Below, piece by piece: positions 35,259 to 48,257 of a stretch of DNA of 64,000 nt. A model generated the notes under the pieces. That model saw only the letters and a program-made list of their open reading frames with translations, ran no database searches and was not told the origin of the DNA. This stretch comes from Candidatus Bathyarchaeota archaeon. GTDB taxonomy: Archaea > Thermoproteota > Bathyarchaeia > TCS64. Position numbers and translations under genes: made by a program. The stretch spans positions 34,789 through 98,788 of the forward strand of contig JAGTRB010000008.1 in assembly GCA_018396865.1 (NCBI GenBank). Direction: 5' to 3'. The stretch's first letter is position 1. Every line of letters begins with the position of its first letter.

Positions 35259-37538
35259 TTAGAGGGGTGAGAAGCCGGCCACGGCGGCTTGACCTAGGGA
35301 TAGGCCCCCATCCCCAGGTGGGACCATTTCGTGGACTATTAAGCTTAGACCAGAGGCCTCGATGCTCCTCCGCATTATACTGGTCAATATCTGGTTGCAG
35401 GCGACCCCGCCTGAGAGCCCTATAAACTTGACATCCCTCTCTAAAGCCATTTCTATAGCTATTGTGGCTAGACCTCTAGCTATATATGCGTGAGCTGAAT
35501 ATGCGAGATCAGCCTTCGAGTATTTATCCCTGTTTTCATATATTTCTAGCAGCATCTGAGAGGTCTCTAAAACATCATCTTTAATCATCGGTTTGAGCTT
35601 TAAGACATCCTCACCTTTAATAGCTGAGGATTCCAGTTTCATGGCAGGCTCTCCCTCATAGGTCCTCTCATAGCAGACGCCTAGGACCGCTGCAACCGCA
35701 TCCAAAACCCTCCCGCAGCTCGTGGTCATGGGCATATTCCTGCTATTTTTCAGTTGATGGAGGAGAACCTCAACCTCCCTCTCGCCGTGGGGGAAGTGCC
35801 CCCGGTGTTGGAGGAGCCACTCGTCCACGTTCGCCTTTCCATGTAGCATACCTGCTGCCATCCTCAATGGGTAGCGTGTTGCCAGGTCTCCGCCTATTAG
35901 AGGCTGCCTCTGTAGATGGGCCAGCCTTTCAAAGCTGGGTTCCCCCCATGAGCAGAGGAGTATCTCGCCTCCCCAGGCCTCGCCATCAACCCCGTATCCA
36001 TACCCATCGCATACTATGCCGATCATCTCTCTCAATCCATGTTCGGCCATGAGGGCCGCGATGTGGGCTTGATGGTGTTGAACCCTAACTATCCTCCAGC
36101 CATATTCCTCGGCTAGGGCTTCGGCAAGCCTCGTCGTCGTGAACCTCGGGTGTAGGTCGCATGCGACCGCCTGAACCCTAGCCTTGGTCAAGGAGATCAA
36201 GTTCTTCAAGGCCTCCTCGAGAAACCTCACCGTCTCTAGGTTCTCTACGTCGCCTATATGCTGGGATATGAAGGCCCTCTCCCCGAGAAGTATGCAACCC
36301 GTGTTGTTCAGTTCCCCTCCCAGGCCCATCGAGCAGTCCTCGGCTCTCATCCTCAGCTTTATGGGTTCGGGTGCGTACCCCCTTGAACGCCTCAGGAAGA
36401 CCTGTTGCTCGCCGTGCAGCCTAACAACGGAGTCGTCGCATCTCTGAATTATCTTCCTATTGTGGAGGAGGAGGTAATCAACGGTTCCACCTAGCCTCCT
36501 CATGGCCTCATCGTCATCTTTTATTATGGGCTCGTTTGGTGGATTAGCGCTGGTCATGACGAGAGCCGGCTCCTCGATCTTGTCAAAGAGCATGTAGTGC
36601 AACCCTGTGTAGGGGAGCATAACCCCAACATTGTGGAGGCCGGGGGCGATATGCTCCGAGAGGTAGTAGCCCTCACCCTTATTCAGGAGCACTATGGGGC
36701 GGGTGTGGGAGGTCAAGAGCATAGCCTCTCTTGGGCTAACCTCCGCGAAGGTGCGGGCTGACTCTAGGCTTCTCGCCATTATCGCGAAGGGTTTCTGCCT
36801 CCTGTGTTTAACCCCTCTGAGCCTCATTATGGGCTCATCCATCGTCGTGGCTGTGGCTATGTGGAAACCCCCGTACCCCTTCACGGCGACAATCTGGCCC
36901 TCTGAGAGGAGAACCCCAGCCTCCCTTATGGGGTCTCGACACTCCACTAGCTCACCCTTATTGTCCGTCAGGTATGCCTTAGGGCCGCATCTAGGACATG
37001 CTACGGTCTGGGCGTGGAAACGTCTATTGGATGGATCCTTGTACTCTCCTTCGCAGAGGCTGCACATGGGAAAATCCCTCATCGATGTGTTCTCTCTGTC
37101 GTAGGGGAGCCTCTCGATGATCGTGTATCTAGGCCCGCAGTTGGTGCATGTGATGAAGAAATAGTCGTATCTCGGGTCTTCCGGGTCTCTCAGCTCCTTT
37201 AAGCACTCGTCGCAGATGGCGACATCTGGAGGTATAACAGAGCCAGAGAAGCCCTCCTCCTCGGAGCTTTTCAGGATCCTGAAGCTCTCGAACTGGTCTC
37301 CTCCCTCGAGCGGTGAGACCAGAACATCATAGATCCTGGCAAGGGGAGGCTTACGCTCACTTAAATCCCTTAGGAAACTCTTGATGTTGTCTTCGCCTCC
37401 CTCGATGAGTATCTCAACACCCGCATCGCCCATATTCCTCACATAACCCCTCAGGGAATTCTCCAAAGCTATCCGGTAAATGAAGGGGCGAAAACCTACA
37501 CCTTGAACTATCCCAGTTACTCTCACCCTCACCCGCAT
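35259..37538 (-). CDS. hypF: Carbamoyltransferase HypF
   Basis: 759 residues with the full domain order: acylphosphatase (residues 1-90, GIVQGVGFRPFIYRIA), two zinc-finger units (CDECLKEL with CTNCGPRY; CSLCEGEY with CPRCGPK, about residues 105-185), a YrdC-like domain (about 200-380, with VKGYGGFHIA) and a Kae1-like carbamoyl-transfer domain to the end (VQHHQAHIAALMAEH, GLSGGVACNQIL). It moves the carbamoyl group from carbamoyl phosphate to HypE. It begins the hypF-C-D operon. Confidence 0.96.
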   Translation of the reverse strand: MRVRVRVTGIVQGVGFRPFIYRIALENSLRGYVRNMGDAGVEILIEGGEDNIKSFLRDLSERKPPLARIYDVLVSPLEGGDQFESFRILKSSEEEGFSGSVIPPDVAICDECLKELRDPEDPRYDYFFITCTNCGPRYTIIERLPYDRENTSMRDFPMCSLCEGEYKDPSNRRFHAQTVACPRCGPKAYLTDNKGELVECRDPIREAGVLLSEGQIVAVKGYGGFHIATATTMDEPIMRLRGVKHRRQKPFAIMARSLESARTFAEVSPREAMLLTSHTRPIVLLNKGEGYYLSEHIAPGLHNVGVMLPYTGLHYMLFDKIEEPALVMTSANPPNEPIIKDDDEAMRRLGGTVDYLLLHNRKIIQRCDDSVVRLHGEQQVFLRRSRGYAPEPIKLRMRAEDCSMGLGGELNNTGCILLGERAFISQHIGDVENLETVRFLEEALKNLISLTKARVQAVACDLHPRFTTTRLAEALAEEYGWRIVRVQHHQAHIAALMAEHGLREMIGIVCDGYGYGVDGEAWGGEILLCSWGEPSFERLAHLQRQPLIGGDLATRYPLRMAAGMLHGKANVDEWLLQHRGHFPHGEREVEVLLHQLKNSRNMPMTTSCGRVLDAVAAVLGVCYERTYEGEPAMKLESSAIKGEDVLKLKPMIKDDVLETSQMLLEIYENRDKYSKADLAYSAHAYIARGLATIAIEMALERDVKFIGLSGGVACNQILTSIMRRSIEASGLSLIVHEMVPPGDGGLSLGQAAVAGFSPL

Positions 37539-37773
37539 TTTACAGCCCTAATCCTTGCAGCGTAAAAACATTCCATGAATTAAAAATAAGGCTTCCTTCA
37601 TGAAGATCGAATCTGATTGAATAAAGCCTATAGATTTCAAATTCTCAAATAGATATGATCGAGGAGTTTCAGGATGACTTTTACCATGATTTATGAGGGT
37701 GAGGTAGACACCTCAGTCCGATTTTTAATCCCTCCTATGTCTCTCATCTGAGGAATGGAGGGGATAAGCTGAG

Positions 37774-38559
37774 ATGTCGATTAGGAGGGTTATAATTCAT
37801 AGGCTGGACCTAGGAAAGGGATGCACATCTCTCGAGGATGAGGTGGCGGCGGACGAGGCCATGTGCATATTCGTTAACGACGAATATTATAGAACCCTGA
37901 TAGCCTCCCCGAAGATGAGGAGGGAGCTGGTGGTTGGCCATCTAATAACAGAGGGGGTGATAGAATCAGTTGAGGATATCCTGAAGATGGATGAAACCCC
38001 GTTCAAGGTCCGAGTTGAGACAAGGAGGCAGGTAGACCTAGATATGATGATCAGGCTTAGGAGAGACCTGATCCTTACCTCGTGCGGAGCCTCCCCCACC
38101 CCAGGAGGAGAGCAGATAGAGCATCTTAAGGTGAGCTCGGAGGCCAGATTTGAAGCAGCCACCATCCTGCAGAAGGTCAAAGAGCTCTTCAACCTAGGGG
38201 AGACCTTCCGGAGGACGGGGGGAACCCACTCGGCGATGATCTGCACCCCTGAGGGTGAAACCGTCGCCTTCGCCGAGGATGTGGGAAGGCATAATGCAGT
38301 TGATAAGGTCATCGGCTCGGCCCTCCTAGAAAGATACTCTACTAAGGATTGCTTCCTCACGTCCTCGGGGAGGATCTCCAGCGATATCGTATTGAAGGTA
38401 GCTAGGGTAGGTATGCCGCTCATCGCCTCGATAGCTGGGCCTCTGGAGTCCGGGATCAGAGCTGCTGAGGCCACGGGGATCACCTTGATCTGCTTCGCCA
38501 GGGGAAAAAGGATGAATATATACACAAACCCAAATAGAGTCATATTCAACAACCAGTAA
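37774..38559 (+). CDS. fdhD: Formate dehydrogenase accessory sulfurtransferase FdhD
   Basis: 261 residues. FdhD moves sulfur to the Mo/W cofactor before insertion into formate dehydrogenase. Family signatures include NDEYYRTLIASP, VVGHLITEGVI, FRRTGGTHSAMI, AEDVGRHNAVDKVIG and SSGRISSDIV. The loop where most members have CxxC reads LTSCGASPTPG, so the first Cys is kept but the second is Ser. The ATG at 37774 is preceded by GGAGGGG at about 14 bases. A GATTTTTAATCC box lies about 45-55 bases upstream. Confidence 0.93.
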   Translation: MSIRRVIIHRLDLGKGCTSLEDEVAADEAMCIFVNDEYYRTLIASPKMRRELVVGHLITEGVIESVEDILKMDETPFKVRVETRRQVDLDMMIRLRRDLILTSCGASPTPGGEQIEHLKVSSEARFEAATILQKVKELFNLGETFRRTGGTHSAMICTPEGETVAFAEDVGRHNAVDKVIGSALLERYSTKDCFLTSSGRISSDIVLKVARVGMPLIASIAGPLESGIRAAEATGITLICFARGKRMNIYTNPNRVIFNNQ

Positions 38560-38630
38560 ACAATTAAAAATTTAGATCCATTTTTGAATTTAAATAAAGG
38601 GCCTTAGTATATGATAGCCGAGGAGGATTT

Positions 38631-40187
38631 CTAATCCCCCAACTGGTTAGACCTCTTCTTCCTGATCGGGATATCAATTAATATCATCAGGAGCCTGAGT
38701 ATGGGGGCTAGAGGCCCAACGGCCTTGACCATGATCTTCAGGGCTCTTATATCCGCTTCATCCAGGGCTCTTGTGAGGGTTAATAGGAGGGAGTATACTG
38801 GAGGTAGGGTTATAAGGCCGAGGAATAGACCCCTCCAATAGCTCAGATCGAGGTTGCTCAAGATGAATAGTGGTATGAGATATGCGATCGCAGATGATAG
38901 ATATATCTTGGCTGAGGCCGCCCAGTCCAAGGTTAAGCCCAGGTTTCTCCTCACCCACCAAAGGGCATAGAAGAGGCCGGGCTTAGAGGCAAAGAGGATG
39001 GTCAAGAGAAGGCCCGTCACCCCCATCCGGGGGATCAGGAGCAGGCCCATGGGCATGCCTATACATATGTAGATGAGGTTGGTGTTGAAGGTGACCTTAG
39101 TCTTACCCTGCCCGTTCAGCAGGCTTCCTATGCTCACGCTGCCAAGCCCAGCGAAGAGGAAGTTTAGGGAGTAAAGGCGGAGGAAGAATGGGGCCAGTTG
39201 AAAGCTCCCTCCATAAACTATCCCTACCAACTGGTCGGAGACGAGTATGAGCCCCAGGGTCGCTGGAACGATGAGTAGGGCTGAATACTTAACTGAGGCC
39301 CTGAAGAGGGTTATCAGGGCTGCATCATCAGCATCGAATCTGGAGAAGAGGGGGAAGAGCACGGTGGTTATGGGCATGGTCAAAAGGTTTATCAAAACTG
39401 AGAAGTTCAAAGCCGCCTGATAGTTCCCGATAATGGACGCCTCGACACTCATTGCCAGGAGGAGATTGTAGAGATGGGAGATACCTCCTGTGAGGAGGGA
39501 TGAGAGGAAGAGGGGGTATCCAAAACCCAAGAGCATCCTGATGGTCCCTCTCGCCCCTGGGGAGGCCACCCTCGGAGAGCCTCTAAGAATCTTTAGCACC
39601 ATCGAGAGGCTGATGACCCCCGAGGCCGCCGTTGAGGCAGCATTTCCCACCAGAGCCCCAAAAACCCCATATCCTGAGAGGGCTAGAATCGGCGCAATTG
39701 TACTCTTCAATATGGAGAAGACCATCGATGTGAGACTATGGAACTCCATCCTGTCGAAGCCAACGAATATTGATTGGCAGGAGATCAGGAGGGAGTTGGA
39801 TAGGAGGGTTGTGGAGGCCACCTTTATGAGGCCGGCCACCTCCGGCCTGTGAAAAACCCCCTCCGCTATGTAGCTCGAGAGAAGGAAGCTCGATATGAAT
39901 AGTATCCCCCCAACGGACATGTTGAATATTATACCGGCCTTCATGATAGGCCAAACCTCACCCCTTCCCTCAGAACGGTAGTGAGCGATGAACCTGGTCA
40001 TTGCAGCGCTGACACCGAGATCGCTCAGAAGGGCTATGAGAGAGACGGGGATGGTGGCCAGAACAACCAGCCCATACCCCTCAGCCCCCAAGAACCTGGC
40101 GAGGAGGATGACCCCAGCTGCATTCAACGCCGTGGAGGCTGTCTGTCCTATGAGTAGTATGAGGCTTCCACGAGCGTACCCCTCAAT
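38631..40187 (-). CDS. Polysaccharide/oligosaccharide flippase (MATE/MVF superfamily)
   Basis: About 518 residues, 12-14 membrane segments, of the polysaccharide-exporter flippase type: LLARFLGAEGYGLVVLA in TM1-2 and GAEASIIGNYQAALNF-like segments further on. It would move lipid-linked sugars across the membrane. A conventional start is only found at TTG 40127, but the frame upstream encodes EGYARGSLILLIGQTAST, the missing half of TM1. I therefore set the start tentatively at ATT 40187; CTG at 40211 is an alternative. A GATAAAAGG TATA-like box sits at 40251-40260 and AGGTGGAAGGTGG follows at 40218-40230. Confidence 0.75.
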   Translation of the reverse strand: MEGYARGSLILLIGQTASTALNAAGVILLARFLGAEGYGLVVLATIPVSLIALLSDLGVSAAMTRFIAHYRSEGRGEVWPIMKAGIIFNMSVGGILFISSFLLSSYIAEGVFHRPEVAGLIKVASTTLLSNSLLISCQSIFVGFDRMEFHSLTSMVFSILKSTIAPILALSGYGVFGALVGNAASTAASGVISLSMVLKILRGSPRVASPGARGTIRMLLGFGYPLFLSSLLTGGISHLYNLLLAMSVEASIIGNYQAALNFSVLINLLTMPITTVLFPLFSRFDADDAALITLFRASVKYSALLIVPATLGLILVSDQLVGIVYGGSFQLAPFFLRLYSLNFLFAGLGSVSIGSLLNGQGKTKVTFNTNLIYICIGMPMGLLLIPRMGVTGLLLTILFASKPGLFYALWWVRRNLGLTLDWAASAKIYLSSAIAYLIPLFILSNLDLSYWRGLFLGLITLPPVYSLLLTLTRALDEADIRALKIMVKAVGPLAPILRLLMILIDIPIRKKRSNQLGD

Positions 40188-40545
40188 GATATTGGAGAGC
40201 TCCTCACCCAGATGGGGCCACCTTCCACCTCTCTGAGTCTGAAAGGGTATCCTTTTATCGTTTTCGTGTTCAGAACCTACATCGATCTAACCGATATATT
40301 TGAACCATATGTTGAGATTTCTGGAGAAAAATTTCACAACATTAAAGGATCTCTCCAAGGGATGCATGATTCTTAAAATCTCTCAAAACGCTAAGATGGA
40401 TATTGTATATAATACTAACGGCTCGATCATCATCATTTTAAATAATTTAAAATTTTATTCAATGTTTTTGAGAATTTTAACATGATTTATTAAATAGAGG
40501 CCCATTAAAGAATAATTCCATCTCAGCTCAAGCCTATTCTGGATT

Positions 40546-41685
40546 ATGGAGGATGTAGGCAACTTGTTACAGAGCGGCTCACAGGAGGAGATGAGCATCT
40601 GCCCAAGATGCCATGAAAGCGTGCCCAGAACTCTATACTGTCTCAACTGTGGATATCCCCTTTACAGAGAGATAAAGGTTGAAATACCAAAAGCGGAGAG
40701 GCCTGAGGCGCAGGTTACAAGCAGCCTCGAGCCGGAGAGCAAAACAGAAAGAGAAGAGACAAGACCTCCCGAACCCCCAGTGGTAAAACCAGAGGAAACT
40801 CAAGAAGAAAAAATGGAGGAGGGAGAGGCCAATGTGGTGGAAGAATTCGTCGCTGAAGCAACTCAGGATAAGACCTTTGAGGCCGTATCGGCTGCGCTAA
40901 CAAACGAGCTTACGGAGGAGAACCCAAAAACCAGTGATATTGTTACAGCTGAACTTGTTGAACCACTTAAAGATGAATTAGTAGAGCAATCTACAGAAGT
41001 ATTAGAGGAGGAAGAAAAACTAACCATGGAATTATTAGAAGAGGAGCCTATTGAATTAGAGGCCGTAAAAGAAGAAGATGAGGGGGCAGGGGAGGGAGCT
41101 GTAGAGGCCCTGGAGGTGACAGGGGAGCCTTCGAAGCCAGAGATCGATCCGATGATATTGGAGGTTATGGATAACCTTGCGCATAACATCTCTTTGAAGG
41201 TAAAGCTCGTAGAGCTAACTATTAAGAAGGACATAAACGAAGGCACTGTGAAAAAGCTTTTGGAGAACTATGCGGCTAAGGGAGAATTATGGATCAATAA
41301 GCGCAACGAGATTCTAGAAAGGAGCAGATATGAAGTCTCGACCCTTGAGAAGGCCATCGAAAATGCAAGGGCTGGGCTGGAGGAGCTAGATATCAGAAGA
41401 GCGATCGGAGACGCTTCCGATGATGAGTATCTGGCTAAAGCTCCGGCATATGAGTGGGATATCAACCACCTAAATGAGAAGTTAACACGGAAAAGGCTTG
41501 AGATAAGCTATCTCGAGAGCCTTTCAAAGGTTATGTCGGTTGACGATTTCGAGAGCCTTAAGGAAATCGCCTCATCATGTCACCATGATATAGATGAGCT
41601 AGCTGCTAAAGGAAGATTAACCCCTGAAACTGTGGCCGAGATAAAGTCGATCCTAGAGGAGGCCCTTGAACTCCTTAAGGATTGA
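40546..41685 (+). CDS. Zinc-ribbon, acidic-linker, coiled-coil protein (CdvA-like?)
   Basis: 379 residues in three parts. A zinc ribbon at the N-terminus has CPRC and CLNC (Cys 19, 22, 32, 35). Then comes a long Glu/Pro-rich acidic linker (about 50-200). The C-terminal half (210-379) is a well-ordered helical region with LDIRRAIGDASDDEYLAKAP and AYEWDINHLNEKL. The last part resembles CdvA-like coiled-coil proteins of TACK archaea, which belong to ESCRT-type division, but I recall that only in general terms. No CdvB or CdvC is in the window. Start could also be the ATG at residue 16, which has GGAGGAG before it. Confidence 0.55.
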   Translation: MEDVGNLLQSGSQEEMSICPRCHESVPRTLYCLNCGYPLYREIKVEIPKAERPEAQVTSSLEPESKTEREETRPPEPPVVKPEETQEEKMEEGEANVVEEFVAEATQDKTFEAVSAALTNELTEENPKTSDIVTAELVEPLKDELVEQSTEVLEEEEKLTMELLEEEPIELEAVKEEDEGAGEGAVEALEVTGEPSKPEIDPMILEVMDNLAHNISLKVKLVELTIKKDINEGTVKKLLENYAAKGELWINKRNEILERSRYEVSTLEKAIENARAGLEELDIRRAIGDASDDEYLAKAPAYEWDINHLNEKLTRKRLEISYLESLSKVMSVDDFESLKEIASSCHHDIDELAAKGRLTPETVAEIKSILEEALELLKD

Positions 41686-41750
41686 CCAAGGAAGTGGGCA
41701 CCATCATTTGAATGATTCCAACCTAGACCTCCACTACACTTAAATACTAT

Positions 41751-41784
41751 CCAGCCCTTTGGCTGGCCAAGCTTCAAATTTTTT
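41751..41784 (+). terminator. Possible terminator hairpin after the coiled-coil gene
   Basis: A perfect 6-bp stem CCAGCC-CTTT-GGCTGG (41751-41766) lies about 65 bp after the stop at 41685 and is followed 12 bases later by a T-run (AATTTTTTC, 41777-41785). Archaeal termination usually needs only the T-run, so the hairpin could be incidental. Confidence 0.4.
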
Positions 41785-41912
41785 CTGAATTAAAATCTCA
41801 ACAGCTTGTTCTGAAAATTTTGGAGAACGGGTAGGGTCGATACCTCAAATCTCGGAGGATTCAAAACATCAGACGGGTTAAATCAAGGGATGACCCCACT
41901 TACATAGAATAA

Positions 41913-41924
41913 CTTATATATAAG
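41913..41924 (+). promoter_or_regulatory. Palindromic TATA box upstream of the 83-residue gene
   Basis: The perfect palindrome CTTATATATAAG lies about 35 bases before the ATG at 41959, a good distance for an archaeal TATA box with a short leader containing GGTGGTGA. Confidence 0.55.
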
Positions 41925-41958
41925 CTGTCCTAAAATTTATGGTGGTGAACTAGGGGAT

Positions 41959-42210
41959 ATGAGCGAGATAAAATATTCCTTGAGACCCGTAACGAAGAAG
42001 CCATCTAGAAGATACAGGAAAGGTAGCAAGTACGATCCCATCATAGACGCTTTCCTGAAGTCAGAGGACAAGCTAGTCGAAGTGAAGGTAGAAGGTAGAG
42101 ATGCCAACTACCTAAGGACCCAGCTGAACAAGAGGATCGAGGCCAGAGATCTGAGAGAGAGGATCAAGACCTCTGTCGTGAACAACGTCCTGTATCTGGA
42201 GAAGCCTTAA
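41959..42210 (+). CDS. Small basic protein of unknown function
   Basis: 83 residues, highly charged and basic at the N-terminus (KKPSRRYRKGSKYDP), then an alternating pattern with DKLVEVKVEGRDANYLRTQL and a final strand VVNNVLYLEKP. I do not recognise a named family. Clean ATG, a strong TATA box and a T-rich end at about 42240 suggest a real, well-expressed single gene. Basic content and its place just upstream of the rRNA operon would fit nucleic-acid binding, but this is only a guess. Confidence 0.75.
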   Translation: MSEIKYSLRPVTKKPSRRYRKGSKYDPIIDAFLKSEDKLVEVKVEGRDANYLRTQLNKRIEARDLRERIKTSVVNNVLYLEKP

Positions 42211-42777
42211 AACAATAGGGGCTTCTCACCCCATCCACCCTTTATTTTTCCCGCAACAAAAATTTTACAGGTCGGAGGATCAATAGACACTCCACCAGAA
42301 CCTAGCTTCACATCACCGAGAACCGGAATAATAAGAAACCCGAGTTTTTATGATTATAAAACTTGTCAGCCCTTAAATCGATGCAAGCCAGAAAAAGGAG
42401 TTATAAAATATAGAAGAGCAGGCTTAAGTTATAATACCATATTACAGAGAAATAGATGATCTAGAGCTGGAAGGGGTGGGAGGGCGGATTATTTGACCGC
42501 GACATCTTCAAGGTCTCCATCCTCTCACGCTACATGAAGAGATTTCGGCAAGAGCTGAGGGAAGACCTAGGTCGGGTTGTCGATGACAAAAGTGGACACA
42601 AAAGGTTTTTATTCTCGAACAGTGATAGGGATTGTTGGCGGTTTCGCCTTCCGCCCTAAAAGGTGGCGGCATCGACCAGACTGAAGGCGTTCGCCTGAGG
42701 ATGATAGGTCGATCTCCAGAGGCGGAAAAAGAGATGACGACCTGAGCAAGGCGGGAGCGCCTTCAGGTCGGAGATGG
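42211..42777 (+). other. Region upstream of the rRNA operon and 5' leader
   Basis: About 570 bases. It begins with T-rich runs (CTTTATTTTTCCC at about 42239) that may end the small gene's transcript. An AGTTATAAAATATAG box lies near 42399. From about 42480 to 42600 one plus-strand frame (FDRDIFKVSILSRYMKRFRQ and on) looks protein-like but has no start and is closed by stops, so it may be a gene remnant. The rRNA promoter follows at about 42606, and several GC-rich hairpins in 42640-42770 belong to the rRNA leader. Confidence 0.4.
42606..42614 (+). promoter_or_regulatory. Probable rRNA operon promoter (TATA box)
   Basis: TTTTTATTC at 42606-42614, preceded by purine-rich CACAAAAGG, is the best TATA-like box before the GC-rich leader. 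A start site near 42635-42640 would give a leader of about 190 bases before mature 16S. Confidence 0.5.
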
Positions 42778-42787
42778 GCTGAGCGGG
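42778..42787 (+). other. 5' arm of the 16S rRNA processing stem
   Basis: GCTGAGCGGG here is perfectly complementary to CCCGCTCAGC at 44354-44363, and the flanking CTCACCCTCCAA pairs imperfectly with TTGGATGGGGAG just 3' of 16S. This is the bulge-helix-bulge-type processing stem cut by the splicing endonuclease in archaea. Confidence 0.75.
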
Positions 42788-42827
42788 AACTCACCCTCCA
42801 ATTCCCAGATAGCCTTGCGCCAGAATA

Positions 42828-44331
<1,504 letters not shown>

Positions 44332-44502
44332 GAAAAAAGGTTGGATGGGGAGACCCGCTCAGCTCGTCAAATCCGGATGCAATCCCTGAGCTGCGCGGTC
44401 AGGGATGAAGGGCGAGCGGGCGCACCGCCCGGTTCGGGCGTCAACCGCTATGAAGCCGTGCATAGGCCTCCGACTCCAGCTGTGGGACCGGGAATCGCTG
44501 AT
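44332..44502 (+). other. 16S-23S spacer without tRNA
   Basis: About 170 bases. It contains the 3' arm of the 16S stem (44354-44363) and the 5' arm of the 23S stem (44480-44500, CTGTGGGA and following). No tRNA-Ala is present, unlike most Euryarchaeota but usual in TACK archaea. Confidence 0.8.
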
Positions 44503-47525
<3,023 letters not shown>

Positions 47526-47531
47526 AGATGT

Positions 47532-47553
47532 CAGCTCAAACCCGATCCCACAG
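47532..47553 (+). other. 3' arm of the 23S rRNA processing stem
   Basis: CAGCTCAAACCCGATCCCAC plus AG pairs with the sequence at 44480-44500 (outer 8 bp perfect, then CCCG/CGGG and GCTG/CAGC with bulges). Such paired arms with bulges are the archaeal endonuclease target. Confidence 0.65.
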
Positions 47554-47586
47554 GAGAATTCGGAGGCCAATGCATGGCTCAGCGCG

Positions 47587-47651
47587 TCAAACCAATTCTA
47601 TACGGTTTGATCAGCTAGATCTGGGGCTTCTGCCCATTACGCCTAATTTTT
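47587..47651 (+). terminator. Probable rRNA operon terminator region
   Basis: A perfect 7-bp stem TCAAACC/GGTTTGA (47587-47593 and 47604-47610) is followed by a T-rich run CTAATTTTTATTT at about 47643-47656. This lies after the 23S processing stem and before the next promoter, so it likely ends the rRNA transcript. Confidence 0.5.
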
Positions 47652-47735
47652 ATTTCATATATTTTATTCCGGGTCTTGTGGAGCTTTCAACCACATCCAT
47701 TAAATAGGGGGATATTCCATCTATCTTTGAATTCC

Positions 47736-48098
47736 ATGTATGAGTCCGGCGAGAAGCAGAGCGAGGTAAGCCTTGGTGAGAGGTTGACGATCCCTGTTCT
47801 CAGGGGTAGGGGTGAGAGCATTATTAGTAGGATGAAGGACGGCAGGGTGATATTGTTTAACAAGGAGAGCCCCTACTTCAACGAGCTCAAGCCCGGGATG
47901 ATGGTCACCTGCAAGGTTAACTTCATAGCCCCCAACTACGTCATCGTCGATCCGGTCTCACCGCCTGAGTCAGGGCTTGAGGCGGCCAAATTGGGGTTGA
48001 AGATGGTCTCGGAGGCTGAGGATTGGGAGCACGCGATAATAGCGAATGCCCTGCTCTACATATTAGATACCCTTGATGAGCTGAAGAGGAAGGGTTAA
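47736..48098 (+). CDS. TRAM/OB-fold-like small protein
   Basis: 120 residues from the ATG at 47736; the frame is open further upstream but a CATTAAATAGG box lies at about 47698-47708, about 30 bases before this ATG, which suggests a leaderless transcript from here. The first half has the TRAM-like beta-barrel pattern IPVLRGRGESIISRMKDG, then FNELKPGMMVTCKVNFIAPN and YVIVDPV. The C-terminal 45 residues are helical (ANALLYILDTLDELKRKG). Possible RNA binding; the actual role is unknown. Confidence 0.7.
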   Translation: MYESGEKQSEVSLGERLTIPVLRGRGESIISRMKDGRVILFNKESPYFNELKPGMMVTCKVNFIAPNYVIVDPVSPPESGLEAAKLGLKMVSEAEDWEHAIIANALLYILDTLDELKRKG

Positions 48099-48257
48099 AG
48101 GCGCCTTTGGCCCCTGTATCATACTGTTTAAAGATCTTGAAATAAGACCTGCTTGTTGAGATTTCATGAACTATTGATTTCCCTTTAAGGATGAGATATT
48201 GGAGCTTCCAGTATTGTCCTAACTTCGTGCGATGGGTCCCCTAAATAGGGAGGCGTG

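Noticed and set aside
40300..40485. 61-codon plus-strand frame before the zinc-ribbon gene
   Set aside because: A/T-rich chance frame with no domain pattern and no promoter placed for it.
42690..42750. Box C/D guide RNA in the rRNA leader (TGATA and CTGA elements present)
   Set aside because: Boxes are imperfect and their spacing does not fit a C/D'-C'/D guide; more likely chance within hairpins.
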